Shown: positions 23,438 to 31,924 of the stretch, one piece after another
How the letters are laid out: the number at the start of each line of letters is the position of its first letter
How positions within the stretch are numbered: the stretch's first letter is position 1
DNA from: Leisingera sp. ANG-Vp
GTDB lineage: Bacteria; Pseudomonadota; Alphaproteobacteria; Rhodobacterales; Rhodobacteraceae
Assembly: GCF_000813725.1 (NCBI RefSeq)
Contig: NZ_JWLD01000004.1
Coordinates: 1 to 49,802 of the forward strand
Direction of reading: 5' to 3'
Length of the DNA: 49,802 nt
Made by a program: the position numbers and the translations under genes
The notes under the pieces: model-generated
The model's input: the letters and a program-made list of their open reading frames with translations, nothing else
The model's database searches: none
What the model was told of the DNA's origin: nothing

Positions 23438-24367
23438 TCACCCCGCTTTTGTCAGCGACAGGAAGACATCCTCCAGATCCGCCTCTTCCGTCTTCACATC
23501 GCGGATCGAAATGCCCGCGGCATGCACAGCGCCCAGTACGTCCTCGGCACTGGTCACACGGCTGCGGTAGCGCAAGCCTACAGCGCCGTCCGGGCGCAGT
23601 TCGGCCTCGATGCCGGCGCCTTGCGGCAGATCCGTGACCGGCACCGCGGGCTGCACCACCATGGTCTTGGCATCCAGCCGGCCCAAGAGGCTTGCCGTGG
23701 AATCCCGCGCCACCACCTCGCCCTGGTTGATGATGGCGATCTCGTCGCACATCTCCTCGGCCTCCTCCAGGTAATGGGTGGTGAGGATGATGGTCATGCC
23801 CTGCGCATTCAGCTTGCGGATGTTCTCCCACAGCATCTGGCGCAGCTCGATGTCGACGCCCGCTGTAGGCTCATCCAGCACCAGCACCGAAGGCCGGTGG
23901 ACCAGCGCCTTGCCCAGCAGCAGCCGCCGCCGCATGCCACCGGAGAGGGTGCGGGCATAGGCTTCTGCCTTGTCCTCCAGCCCGATCATCCGCAGGATCT
24001 CGTCGCTGTGGCGCTCGTGCCTGGGCACGCCGTAAAGGCCTGCCTGCACCTCCAGCGCGCCGCGCGGGGTGAAGAAGGGGTCCAGATTCAGCTCCTGCGG
24101 CATCACCCCGATGGCGGCGCGGCTCTGGCGCGGGTTTGCGTCCTGGTCAAAGCCCCAGATCGTCACCTTGCCGGAGGTTTTGCGCACCAGGCCTGCCAGG
24201 ATGTTGATTATCGTCGACTTGCCCGCGCCATTGGGGCCGAGCAGGCCGAAGACAGAGCCGCGCGGCACCGTCAGGTCGACGCCCTTCAGCGCGTGTTTCT
24301 CCGGATGGCCTTTGCGCCCGGCGTAGGTTTTACGCAAAGCTTCAATACGGATTGCGTCAGCAGACAT
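23438..24367 (-). CDS. ABC transporter ATP-binding protein
   Basis: A 309-residue ABC ATPase of the DrrA/CcmA-like exporter class. Walker A is GPNGAGKST, the Q-loop is [11 protein letters not shown], the signature is LSGGM, Walker B is [12 protein letters not shown], and the switch histidine is in [13 protein letters not shown]-terminal regulatory extension follows, as in ABC-2 drug or lipid exporters. It should sit on the cytoplasmic face of the membrane with an ABC-2 permease, but none is adjacent: the neighbours are an unrelated convergent gene and a divergent zinc-finger gene. The partner permease must be elsewhere. It is preceded by a 71-bp shared promoter region. Confidence 0.92.
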   Translation of the reverse strand: MSADAIRIEALRKTYAGRKGHPEKHALKGVDLTVPRGSVFGLLGPNGAGKSTIINILAGLVRKTSGKVTIWGFDQDANPRQSRAAIGVMPQELNLDPFFTPRGALEVQAGLYGVPRHERHSDEILRMIGLEDKAEAYARTLSGGMRRRLLLGKALVHRPSVLVLDEPTAGVDIELRQMLWENIRKLNAQGMTIILTTHYLEEAEEMCDEIAIINQGEVVARDSTASLLGRLDAKTMVVQPAVPVTDLPQGAGIEAELRPDGAVGLRYRSRVTSAEDVLGAVHAAGISIRDVKTEEADLEDVFLSLTKAG

Positions 24368-24438
24368 CGCGGCTCTTGCCCCCGGTTTTTCCTTGGCTCA
24401 TAAATGCGCCTAGCCGAAAACCGAAAGGACTGCCAGCC

Positions 24439-24621
24439 ATGACCATCGAAGCGCCGGAAACCAGGATCGTTCACAGCCGCAAAGTGGCGTGCGACGGCAG
24501 CGAAGGCGCCCTGGGGCATCCGCGGGTCTATCTGCAGATCCCGGAAGAGCAGAACTGGGTTGAATGCCCCTATTGCGACTGCAAGTTCATCTATGAGGAC
24601 GCGGCCAAGGCCGCGGAGTGA
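24439..24621 (+). CDS. Zinc-finger domain protein (NDUFS6-like)
   Basis: A 60-residue protein with the NDUFS6-type zinc site: [14 protein letters not shown], and [15 protein letters not shown], giving three ligand cysteines and a histidine. In mitochondria the related NDUFS6 is an accessory subunit of complex I; small bacterial homologues are common in alphaproteobacteria. AAGGA lies 10 bases before ATG 24439. The stop overlaps the GTG start of the next gene by four bases. Confidence 0.88.
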   Translation: MTIEAPETRIVHSRKVACDGSEGALGHPRVYLQIPEEQNWVECPYCDCKFIYEDAAKAAE

Positions 24622-25298
24622 TCCGGCTGCCGCTGCGGCTGCTGCTGGCAATTGCCGGAAGCGTCCTGGCCTATTTTATCGCCGCAGTGATTGGCGCAGT
24701 GCTGCCCGCAGGCGGCGGAAGCCGTCCAGCCGAAGACCGGCCGCACAGGGTCCTGATGGTTGCGGGACCGATCCACTATGATTTCCTGATCCCGCTGGAC
24801 GCGCCTGCAAAGGCGCGTTTTGCGTTTCTGGAGACGGCGGGCCTGCAGCTTAGCCACCCGGACGCGCAATGGCTGCTTTTGGGCTGGGGCGCACGGGAGT
24901 TTTACACCAGCGCCGGCAGCTACCGGGATGTCTCGGCCAAGGCGGTGCTGAAAGGTGTTTTTGGCGATGCTTCCACCCTGCGGGCGGATGTTCTGGGCGC
25001 CATTGCCCCTGCGCAGGAACTGCCTGCGGTCTCCTTCAGCCCCGAAGAGTATGCGGCGTTCCTGGAGGCCGCCGCGGCCAGTTTCCGCCGCACGCCGGAT
25101 GGGGCAGCGCAAGCCCTGGCGCATCCGGGCTTTACCGCCACAGACAGATTTTTCGAAGCCGAAGGCCGGTTTCATCTGCTGCGCACCTGCAACACCTGGG
25201 TGGCCCGGATGATCCGCGCCTCGGGCCGCCGGTTTGGCGCCTGGACGCCGCTGCCCTATTCGGTGTCCCTGTCGCACGCGCTGTTTCTGAAAGAGTGA
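24618..25298 (+). CDS. DUF2459 / TIGR02117 family protein
   Basis: A 226-residue protein starting at GTG 24618 (GTGA overlap with the zinc-finger gene). One N-terminal membrane segment ([21 protein letters not shown]) is followed by a periplasmic domain. That domain has [10 protein letters not shown], an [14 protein letters not shown] segment and a late [13 protein letters not shown] with a likely catalytic cysteine, as in DUF2459/TIGR02117 proteins. The function is unknown; the His/Cys pattern has been likened to papain-like or NlpC folds. It ends before two AT-rich palindromes at 25312-25355. Confidence 0.85.
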   Translation: MIRLPLRLLLAIAGSVLAYFIAAVIGAVLPAGGGSRPAEDRPHRVLMVAGPIHYDFLIPLDAPAKARFAFLETAGLQLSHPDAQWLLLGWGAREFYTSAGSYRDVSAKAVLKGVFGDASTLRADVLGAIAPAQELPAVSFSPEEYAAFLEAAAASFRRTPDGAAQALAHPGFTATDRFFEAEGRFHLLRTCNTWVARMIRASGRRFGAWTPLPYSVSLSHALFLKE

Positions 25299-25311
25299 CC
25301 AGCCGGGCAAA

Positions 25312-25355
25312 CCGGAAAATTCAAATTTTCCGGCCAAATTTCTTTGAAGAAATTT
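25312..25355. terminator. Two back-to-back perfect AT-rich palindromes
   Basis: CCGGAAAATT-CA-AATTTTCCGG (25312-25333), then, after two bases, AAATTTCTT-TG-AAGAAATTT (25336-25355). Both are perfect stems with two-base centres, in a very AT-rich patch after the DUF2459 gene and 50 bases before the next start. They could be a tandem terminator or protein sites. Confidence 0.55.
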
Positions 25356-25405
25356 ACTGCCGCCCGGTATGGTCCCGCTGTGTTTGAGGCAAAGGGCAGG
25401 CAGGG

Positions 25406-25891
25406 ATGGCACAGCTTCTGATCATCTATCACTCGCGCACGGGCGGCAGCCGGCAGATGGCAGAGGCGGCGTTTGAGGCCGCGCATGGCGAGATTGAAAC
25501 CGTGCTGAAGCGGGCGGAAGAGGCCGGGCCGGAAGATCTGCTGGCGGCGGACGGCTACATCTTCTGCGCGCCAGAGAATCTGGCAGCCCTGTCCGGCATG
25601 ATGAAGGAGTTCTTCGACCACTGCTATTACCCGGTGCTGGGAAGGATAGAGGGGCGGCCCTATGCACAAATGATCTGCGCGGGATCAGACGGCGAGAACG
25701 CCGCCCGGCAATGCGCACGGATTGCCACCGGCTGGCGGCTGAAAGAGGTGCAGCCGCCGCTGATCCTCTGCACTCATGCGCAGACGCCGGAAGCGATTCT
25801 GGCGGAAAAGGCGATCCCGGAGGATCAGCTGGAGGCTTGCCGGGAGCTGGGGCTGGCAATGGGAGCTGGTCTGGCGATGGGGGTGTTTTGA
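25406..25891 (+). CDS. Flavodoxin-like / NAD(P)H-dependent oxidoreductase family protein
   Basis: A 161-residue flavodoxin-fold protein. The phosphate loop is YHSRTGGSRQMA (residues about 8-19), near the usual T/S-x-T-G-x-T. Next come a YIFCAPENLAALSGMMKEFFDHCYY segment typical of small FMN reductases and a central ICAGSDGENAARQ. It probably binds FMN and passes electrons to or from small molecules; the donor and acceptor are unknown. The ribosome site is modest. It is convergent with a small lipoprotein gene 12 bases away. Confidence 0.82.
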   Translation: MAQLLIIYHSRTGGSRQMAEAAFEAAHGEIETVLKRAEEAGPEDLLAADGYIFCAPENLAALSGMMKEFFDHCYYPVLGRIEGRPYAQMICAGSDGENAARQCARIATGWRLKEVQPPLILCTHAQTPEAILAEKAIPEDQLEACRELGLAMGAGLAMGVF

Positions 25892-25903
25892 ACCCTGGCC
25901 TGG

Positions 25904-26272
25904 TCAGTTGACAAACCAGAACTCGCCAAGCCGCGTACCGAAGGCACCATGCATCGCGCGGTAGGTGCCGTCGGGCAGCCCCCCTGCCGAGGCGCATAAT
26001 TCCTGGCCGCGGCGGAACTCTGCCCAGCGGCTGCAGATCCGGCCGTCCTCCAGCCACCAGCTGCCGGTGTCCTCGCCCAGCCGCGGAATGCTGACCTCAA
26101 ACGTCCCGTCCGCCCGCAGGACTGCGGAGCCGGCAAAGCTCAGCCGTTTGAAAGCGATCTTGCGGTCCTGCGCCAATAGCGCCTGCATTTCATCAGCATC
26201 CAGCATCCGGACGTCCTCGCGGCAGGCAGTCAGAAGCAGAAACAGGGAAACCAGGGCAAGTCTTTGCATCAT
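25904..26272 (-). CDS. Small putative lipoprotein, unknown function
   Basis: A 122-residue predicted lipoprotein: MMQRLALVSLFLLLTACRED gives a signal sequence and LLTAC lipobox with Cys18. The mature part holds ADEMQALLAQDRKIAFKRLSF and SGSWWLEDGRICSRW-like segments (Cys, Trp-rich), which resemble small periplasmic domains of roseobacters; I do not know the function. The start is one of two adjacent ATGs at 26272/26269. The frame is open further upstream to 26506 but that part is antisense to polA and lacks a site. It is divergent from polA across 172 bp. Confidence 0.7.
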   Translation of the reverse strand: MMQRLALVSLFLLLTACREDVRMLDADEMQALLAQDRKIAFKRLSFAGSAVLRADGTFEVSIPRLGEDTGSWWLEDGRICSRWAEFRRGQELCASAGGLPDGTYRAMHGAFGTRLGEFWFVN

Positions 26273-26444
26273 CCCAGTTAGCTGCTGCTGCGGCGGCCAT
26301 GCAATCGCGCGGCCGCCAGGGCGGATCACATCTGCGTGGCTGGAATGCTGGCAGCAGAGGGCAACAGGGCGATTGCGGATGACGGCCGGATACTGAATAA
26401 CACTGTCCAAACCACCATGCGCGAATGAACCGGGGAGCAGCACT

Positions 26445-29246
26445 ATGAGCGGGACACAATTCGGCAAAGGCTGCCATCTGCATCTGATCGACGGCTCGGC
26501 CTTCATCTTCCGTGCCTATCACGCGCTGCCGCCCTTGACGCGCAAATCCGACGGGCTGCCGATTGGCGCGGTATCGGGCTTTTGCAACATGCTGTTCAAG
26601 CAGGTCGAGGACAACAAAGGCCCGGATGCGCCGACCCATGTGGCGGTGATCTTCGACCATTCAGGCAAGTCGTTCCGCAACGAGATGTACGACCAGTACA
26701 AGGCCAACCGCCCGCCTGCCCCCGAGGACCTGGTGCCGCAGTTCCCGCTGACCCGCGACGCCACCCGCGCCTTCAACATCGCCTGCAAGGAAATCGAAGG
26801 CTTCGAGGCTGACGACATCATCGCAACTCTGGCGCATCAGGCGCGGGATGCCGGCGGGCGGGTCACCATCATCTCGTCCGACAAGGACCTGATGCAGCTG
26901 GTCGGCGGCGGCGTCGAGATGCTGGATGCGATGAAGAACAAGCGCATCGACAGCGACGGCGTGGTGGAGAAGTTCGGCGTCGGCCCCGATCGAGTGGTGG
27001 ATGTGCAGGCACTGGCGGGCGACAGCGTTGACAACGTCCCGGGCGCGCCCGGGATCGGCATCAAGACCGCCGCCTTGCTGATCAACGAATACGGTTCTTT
27101 GGAAGAACTGCTCGACCGGGCGGAAGAGATCAAACAGCCCAAGCGCCGTCAGACGCTGATCGAGAAGCGGGATCAGATTGAACTCAGCAAGAGGCTGGTG
27201 CAGCTGGACTGCAATATGGAGCTGGACTTCACCCTGGATGACCTGGAGGTGAAAGAGCCGGAAGGCGAGACTCTGCTGAACTTCCTGAGCGAGATGGAGT
27301 TCCGGACCCTCACCAAGCGGCTGGCCGATCAGCTGGGCTTGGATGCACCGGCGATCCCCGAGGCCCCGTCTGCCACGGCTGAGATAGCGGCGCCGGAGGC
27401 GGTGCCGTTCGACAAGGAGAAATACGAATGCGTCCGCGATGCGGCGGCGCTGCAGGTCTGGGTTGACCGGATCCGCGAGCGCGGCTGGGTGGCAGTGGAT
27501 ACAGAGACCACCGGATTGGACGAAATGGTTGTCGATCTGGTCGGCATCTCGCTCTGCGTCGAGGCAGGCGAGGCCTGCTATATCCCGCTGACCCATAAGG
27601 CCGGCGGTGACGATCTGTTTGGCGGCGAGGGGCTGTCAGACGGGCAGATGCCGCTGGAGGAAGCGGTTGCGATGCTGAAGCCGGTTCTGGAAGACCCGGC
27701 GATCATCAAGATCGGCCAGAACATGAAATACGATGCCAAGATTTTCCACCGCTACGGGGTGGATGTGGCGCCGGTCGACGACACCATGCTGATGTCTTAT
27801 GCGCTGCATGCGGGCATGCACGGGCATGGCATGGATACGCTGTCGGAGCGCTATCTGGATCACACGCCGATCCCGATCAAACCGCTGCTGGGGACCGGCA
27901 AGTCCGCGATCACCTTTGACCGGGTGCCGATTGACGACGCGGTGCCTTATGCGGCCGAGGATGCCGACATCACCCTGCGCCTGTGGCAGCTGTTCAAGCC
28001 GCAGCTGCATCAGGAACGGGTCACGACGGTCTATGAAACGCTGGAGCGGCCGCTGGTGCCGGTGCTGGCCGACATGGAGCGCAACGGCATCAAGGTGGAC
28101 CGCGATACGCTCTCGCGCATGTCCAATGCCTTTGCCCAGAAGATGGCGGGGCTGGAGGCGGAGATTCACGAGCTGGCGGGCGAAAGCTTTAATGTCGGTT
28201 CCCCCAAGCAATTGGGTGAGATCCTGTTCGACAAGATGGCGCTGCCGGGCGGCAAGAAGGGCAAGACCGGCGCCTATGCCACCGGCGCCGATATCCTGGA
28301 GGATCTGGCAACCGAGCATGATCTGCCCGCGCGGGTGCTGGACTGGCGTCAGCTGAGCAAGCTGAAGTCGACCTATACGGACGCGCTGCAGGACCACATC
28401 AATGCGGAGACGGGCCGGGTGCATACGTCTTATGCCCAAACCGGGGCGAGCACCGGCCGCATGGCCTCGACCGATCCGAACCTGCAGAACATTCCTGTGC
28501 GCACCGAGGAAGGCCGCCGCATCCGCGAGGCTTTTGTGGCGGAAGAGGGCAATGTGCTTTTGTCGCTCGACTACAGCCAGATCGAGCTGCGCATTCTGGC
28601 GCATATGGCCGGGATCGATGCGCTGAAGGCGGCCTTTGCAGAAGGCAAGGACATTCACGCGATGACGGCGTCGGAAATGTTCGAGGTGCCGCTGGAGGAG
28701 ATGACGCCGGAGATCCGCCGCCAGGCCAAGGCGATCAACTTTGGTGTGATCTACGGCATTTCGGGCTTTGGCCTGGCGCGTAACCTGCGTATCCCGCGCA
28801 AGGAGGCGCAGGGTTTCATCGACCGCTATTTCGAACGCTTCCCCGGCATCCGCCGCTACATGGACTCGACGGTGGAATTTGCCAAGGAGCATGGCTACGT
28901 GCAGACCCTGTTCGGGCGCAAGATCCACACGGCGGAGATCAACGCCAAGGGGCCGAAGGCGGGCTTTGCCAAACGCGCGGCGATCAATGCGCCGATCCAG
29001 GGGACGGCTGCCGATGTGATCCGCCGTGCGATGATCCGGATGCCGGAGGCCATCGCCCATCTGCCCGCCCGGATGCTGCTGCAAGTGCACGACGAACTGC
29101 TGTTCGAAGTGCCGGAGGCGGCGGTGGAGGAAACCATCGAGACCGCCCGCCGGGTGATGGAGACAGCTGCGGATCCGGCGGTGCATCTGGACGTGAAACT
29201 GGTGGTCGATGCGGGCCGCGGCCAAAACTGGGCCGAGGCGCATTAA
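26445..29246 (+). CDS. polA: DNA polymerase I
   Basis: A 933-residue three-domain polymerase. Residues 1 to about 310 are the 5'-3' exonuclease (LHLIDGSAFIFRAYHALPP, GFEADDIIATLA, ISSDKDLMQLV, PGIGIKTA). About 340-540 is the 3'-5' proofreading exonuclease with intact Exo I (AVDTETTGLD), Exo II (IGQNMKYDAKIF) and Exo III (AAEDADIT). The rest is the polymerase with motif A (LSLDYSQIELRILAHM), motif B (RRQAKAINFGVIYG) and motif C (LLQVHDELLFEV). It removes Okazaki primers and fills repair gaps. Its 3' end is followed four bases later by a three-stem element. Confidence 0.98.
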   Translation: MSGTQFGKGCHLHLIDGSAFIFRAYHALPPLTRKSDGLPIGAVSGFCNMLFKQVEDNKGPDAPTHVAVIFDHSGKSFRNEMYDQYKANRPPAPEDLVPQFPLTRDATRAFNIACKEIEGFEADDIIATLAHQARDAGGRVTIISSDKDLMQLVGGGVEMLDAMKNKRIDSDGVVEKFGVGPDRVVDVQALAGDSVDNVPGAPGIGIKTAALLINEYGSLEELLDRAEEIKQPKRRQTLIEKRDQIELSKRLVQLDCNMELDFTLDDLEVKEPEGETLLNFLSEMEFRTLTKRLADQLGLDAPAIPEAPSATAEIAAPEAVPFDKEKYECVRDAAALQVWVDRIRERGWVAVDTETTGLDEMVVDLVGISLCVEAGEACYIPLTHKAGGDDLFGGEGLSDGQMPLEEAVAMLKPVLEDPAIIKIGQNMKYDAKIFHRYGVDVAPVDDTMLMSYALHAGMHGHGMDTLSERYLDHTPIPIKPLLGTGKSAITFDRVPIDDAVPYAAEDADITLRLWQLFKPQLHQERVTTVYETLERPLVPVLADMERNGIKVDRDTLSRMSNAFAQKMAGLEAEIHELAGESFNVGSPKQLGEILFDKMALPGGKKGKTGAYATGADILEDLATEHDLPARVLDWRQLSKLKSTYTDALQDHINAETGRVHTSYAQTGASTGRMASTDPNLQNIPVRTEEGRRIREAFVAEEGNVLLSLDYSQIELRILAHMAGIDALKAAFAEGKDIHAMTASEMFEVPLEEMTPEIRRQAKAINFGVIYGISGFGLARNLRIPRKEAQGFIDRYFERFPGIRRYMDSTVEFAKEHGYVQTLFGRKIHTAEINAKGPKAGFAKRAAINAPIQGTAADVIRRAMIRMPEAIAHLPARMLLQVHDELLFEVPEAAVEETIETARRVMETAADPAVHLDVKLVVDAGRGQNWAEAH

Positions 29247-29250
29247 GGCA

Positions 29251-29321
29251 GGCGGGCCCCTCCCGCCCGGCTTCGATCTAACGATCTCATCCCGTTGGGC
29301 ATAGCGCCGCTGACGCGGCGC
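29251..29321 (+). repeat. Three-stem 3' element, copy 4 (after polA)
   Basis: In polA's sense: stem 3 GGCGGG-CCCCT-CCCGCC (29251-29267), stem 2 GATC-TAAC-GATC (29275-29286), GTTGGGC (29294-29300), spacer ATA, and stem 1 GCGCCGC-TGAC-GCGGCGC (29304-29321). It begins four bases after the polA stop. Confidence 0.75.
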
Positions 29322-29473
29322 GGGATATGCCGGACCGCTGCCACTCCGGACCAAGAGAGCCGTAAGACCCGTGCGTCCTGCGCGGCTTGCCCGAGACGCA
29401 ACCCGCGGGCAAGCCCATCCGGCACGCCATCAATTCAAACCTGCCTTTATGGACTTTTCATCGAACCCCCTTC

Positions 29474-29549
29474 CGCCGCGCTAGCGGCGCCACGCCCAAC
29501 GGCTTCTTCTGCATCTTTGATGCTGATTGAAGCGGGCGGGAGCGGCCCC
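29474..29549 (-). repeat. Three-stem 3' element, copy 3 (after DUF2798 gene)
   Basis: On the + strand: stem 1 CGCCGC-GCTA-GCGGCG (29474-29489), GCCCAAC (29494-29500), stem 2 with outer GCTTC/GAAGC and inner GCATC-TTT-GATGC (29502-29533), and stem 3 GGGC/GCCC within GGGCGGGAGCGGCCCC (29534-29549). In the sense of the DUF2798 gene it begins ten bases after the stop. Confidence 0.75.
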
Positions 29550-29559
29550 TTTTGGCAGT

Positions 29560-29796
29560 TCAGCTTCCGGCGGGCTGTTTCACCACTTTTGCCACCAGTT
29601 TGCGCACCAGGGGGGCCGCCGTGAAGGCTACGGCAAAGGCGATTGGCCAGCTGAGGCCCCAGGCGCTCATCCAGGCGCCGGCAAACTCACTCCCCAGGCC
29701 CAGCGTCTTCCAGGTTGCCACCCCCGTCACGATAAAGGACATCAGACCTGACAGGAGCAGGCTGAACAAAAGCGGCGCAAAACGGGCTGGCAGCAT
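29560..29796 (-). CDS. DUF2798 family small membrane protein
   Basis: A 78-residue protein with two membrane helices (LLFSLLLSGLMSFIVTGVATW and WPIAFAVAFTAAPLVRKLVAK), the size and pattern of DUF2798 proteins. The function is unknown. AAGGA lies 10 bases before ATG 29796; an in-frame upstream ATG lacks a site. It follows hyi on the same strand with 88 bp between and may share its transcript. Confidence 0.8.
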   Translation of the reverse strand: MLPARFAPLLFSLLLSGLMSFIVTGVATWKTLGLGSEFAGAWMSAWGLSWPIAFAVAFTAAPLVRKLVAKVVKQPAGS

Positions 29797-29884
29797 AAGC
29801 GGTGTCCTTCCTGTAATCCCATCCACCTTATGCAGGCTGCCCGGCCGCCTTTCAATTCATGAATGTGAGCCGGCCAGCAGCGGC

Positions 29885-30637
29885 TCAGCGCATCCACCCG
29901 AGACTGTCCTCGGTCCGTTTGGTTGAAGGCGCATACTCAGCACTGACCCAGCCTTCATAGCCGCTGGCGTCGATTGCAGCAAACAGCTGCTCGAAGTCAA
30001 CCGGCCCGGTGCCCGGCTCGCAGCGCCCTGGCGCCGCGCCGATCTGCACATGCACGGCGTGCTGCCCGAACTCGTCCCAGACTTTCGCGGCATCCCCGTG
30101 GATCAGCTGCGCATGATAGGCATCGTATTGCAGGCCGACATTGGGACGATCCACCGCTGCCAGCACCTCCATCGCCAGGTTGTAGTCATCAAGGAAGTAA
30201 CCCGGCTGGTCGCCGCTGTTCAAAGGCTCGATGGTAAACTGCTGGCCCGGCGCCCGGTCGGCAGCCCATTGCAGATTTTCGACAAAGGCTGCCTGCGCCG
30301 CCTCGCCCTTAGCGTAGCCGGCCATTACGTGGATCCTGCCTGCCCGCAGCGCCTCGGCATAGCGCAGCACCCGGCGGATGTCGCGCTGGAAGCGGTCAAT
30401 ACCCTCAGGCACCGCAGCATAGCCGGGCATACCGCCGGTGTAATTCGGAGGCGGTGCATTGATCAGCAAAAGCTCCAGCCCGTTGGCCAGCAGGGCCCGC
30501 TGGGTCTCCTTGGCGGCGAGCTCGTACGGATAGAGGATTTCCACCGCCTCGAACCCGGCAGCGGCAGCCGCCCTGAACCGATCAAGATAGGGCAGCTCGG
30601 CAAACAGCATCGAAATGTTGGCTGCGAATCTGGGCAT
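29885..30637 (-). CDS. hyi: Hydroxypyruvate isomerase family protein
   Basis: A 250-residue TIM-barrel enzyme of the Hyi/OtnI family that interconverts hydroxypyruvate and tartronate semialdehyde, or isomerises 2-oxo-tetronates. Visible are FAANISMLFAELPYLDRF at the start, GFEAVEILYPYE, IEPLNSGDQPGYFL (metal-binding Glu), LQYDAYHAQLIHGD (Asp, His), HVQIGAAPGRCEPGTG and the final GWVSAEYAPS. All metal ligands appear present. No glyoxylate-pathway partners (gcl, glxR) are near, so the exact substrate is open. It is divergent from the DMT transporter across 173 bp. Confidence 0.9.
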   Translation of the reverse strand: MPRFAANISMLFAELPYLDRFRAAAAAGFEAVEILYPYELAAKETQRALLANGLELLLINAPPPNYTGGMPGYAAVPEGIDRFQRDIRRVLRYAEALRAGRIHVMAGYAKGEAAQAAFVENLQWAADRAPGQQFTIEPLNSGDQPGYFLDDYNLAMEVLAAVDRPNVGLQYDAYHAQLIHGDAAKVWDEFGQHAVHVQIGAAPGRCEPGTGPVDFEQLFAAIDASGYEGWVSAEYAPSTKRTEDSLGWMR

Positions 30638-30810
30638 CTGGCTCCTCCGGGGCTTCTCCTGGCTTCACGGTGGTTTATCCCGCGCAAAACCGTGACGCCA
30701 AGAGAGAGAAAACGACGCATTGTCGCTTTCCCGCAAGACTTGGGAGCAGGATTCGGATGCAACTGCAGGAAACCGGCGTATTTCCGCTGGATTCCCGAAG
30801 GATAGCAGTG

Positions 30811-31770
30811 ATGACAATGAGCCCTGAGCGCCTGTCCGCAGGCCCTTCTGCTTCGCCGCGCGCGCAGGCGCTTGGCGGCAACGCCCTGGCGGCGGCAGCA
30901 ATGATCACCTGGTCGGCCGGCTTTCCGGCTGCTGAGGTGCTGCTGCAGACCTGGCCGCCGGTGATGTTGCTGGCCGCACGGCTGGTTCTGGCGGCCAGCG
31001 GTATCCTGCTGTTGTGGACCGTGCGCGAAGGGGTGCAGACGGTGCTGCGCGCGCCCTGGCGCAAAGGGCTGATGATCGGCATCTGCGGCTTTGGCCTCAG
31101 TGCCTTTCTGCTCATTCAGGCGCAGGTGCTGACCAATGCGGTGACCGCGGCGCTGATCTGTTCTGCCGCTCCGGTGATCGGCGGGGTGATCGAAATGCTG
31201 CAGGGCCAGCGGCGGCTGGGAGTGCGGTTCGCGCTTGGCGCCGTGGCGACAGTCATTGGCGGCGTGATTGCCACCAGTTCGCTCAGCGGCGCAGAGCTGG
31301 GGTTGGGGGCCGCGGCGGCCGCAGGCGCAATCACGCTTTACACCTGGGCGAGCTCTGCCGCGGTGCGCGAACTGCCGGATCTGTCGCCCTCGGGGCGCAG
31401 CGCGGTCACCATTTGCGGCGGGCTTATTCTGGCAAGCGTGCTGACCGCAGGCACCGCTGTCTTAGGCGGAGAATGGCTGCCGAGCGCGCCGGTGGATGGC
31501 TACCAGCTGCAGATGCTGCTGATTTTCGGCCTGGTTTCGGTGATGCTCAGCCAGCTTTTGTGGCTGTCGTCGGTGGAGCGGCTGGGGGTGGCGCTGGCCT
31601 CGTTCCACACCAATCTGGCGCCGTTTTACGTGATGATCCTGATGCTGTTCCTGGGCGAAAGCTGGGAGTGGCCGCAGGCAATCGGCGCCGCGGTTGTCGG
31701 GCTGGGGGTGATTGTGGCCCAGGACAAGCGGCCCAAGCTGGCGGAGCCGGTGAGCGGCAGCCAGGTGTAA
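30811..31770 (+). CDS. DMT (EamA) family transporter
   Basis: A 319-residue inner-membrane protein with ten hydrophobic segments and two EamA repeats (first AMITWSAGFPAAEVLL, second LGLGAAAAAGAITLYTWASSAAVREL). It belongs to the drug/metabolite transporter superfamily; it probably exports small metabolites, but the substrate is not known. GAAGGA lies 9 bases before ATG 30811; upstream in-frame codons run into the hyi promoter side. It converges on the DUF1285 gene with a multi-stem structure between. Confidence 0.9.
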   Translation: MTMSPERLSAGPSASPRAQALGGNALAAAAMITWSAGFPAAEVLLQTWPPVMLLAARLVLAASGILLLWTVREGVQTVLRAPWRKGLMIGICGFGLSAFLLIQAQVLTNAVTAALICSAAPVIGGVIEMLQGQRRLGVRFALGAVATVIGGVIATSSLSGAELGLGAAAAAGAITLYTWASSAAVRELPDLSPSGRSAVTICGGLILASVLTAGTAVLGGEWLPSAPVDGYQLQMLLIFGLVSVMLSQLLWLSSVERLGVALASFHTNLAPFYVMILMLFLGESWEWPQAIGAAVVGLGVIVAQDKRPKLAEPVSGSQV

Positions 31771-31796
31771 AAACCCGAAGAAAACCTCTGAGGGCG

Positions 31797-31899
31797 GCGC
31801 CTGACCCTGGGTGGGTGCGAAGCGCGCTCTCCGTTTTGCCGGAGGCAAACCTTCGGTTTGACGGGAGGGTCGGGCGCTGCCCGGCCTATCGGCCGGGCA
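31797..31899. terminator. Multi-stem intergenic structure with terminal hairpin
   Basis: Outer stem GCGCCTGACCCT (31797-31808) pairs with AGGGTCGGGCGC (31866-31877), 12 bp with one wobble. Inside are overlapping, mutually exclusive hairpins TTTGCC-GGA-GGCAAA (31835-31849) and CAAACC-TTC-GGTTTG (31846-31860). It ends with TGCCCGGCC-TATC-GGCCGGGCA (31878-31899), whose start repeats the 13-mer seen at 6692. It lies between convergent genes and likely terminates both. Confidence 0.6.
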
Positions 31900-31924
31900 A
31901 TGACTCTGCAGGACGCCTAAGCGC

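Larger units (their letters stand above)
29247..29559. other. 313-bp gap between convergent polA and DUF2798 gene
   Basis: No gene seen. It holds two three-stem elements facing each other (29251-29321 and 29474-29549), one beside each gene's stop codon. Between them is a further perfect 10-bp-arm hairpin, GGCTTGCCCG (29384-29393) with CGGGCAAGCC (29406-29415). Open frames here are shadows of these repeats. Confidence 0.75.

Noticed and set aside
27636-29354. 572-codon open frame on the minus strand
   Set aside because: Antisense to polA, whose motifs are complete; no ribosome site or domain.
29295-29624. 109-codon open frame after polA
   Set aside because: It is built from the two three-stem repeats and overlaps the DUF2798 gene on the other strand.
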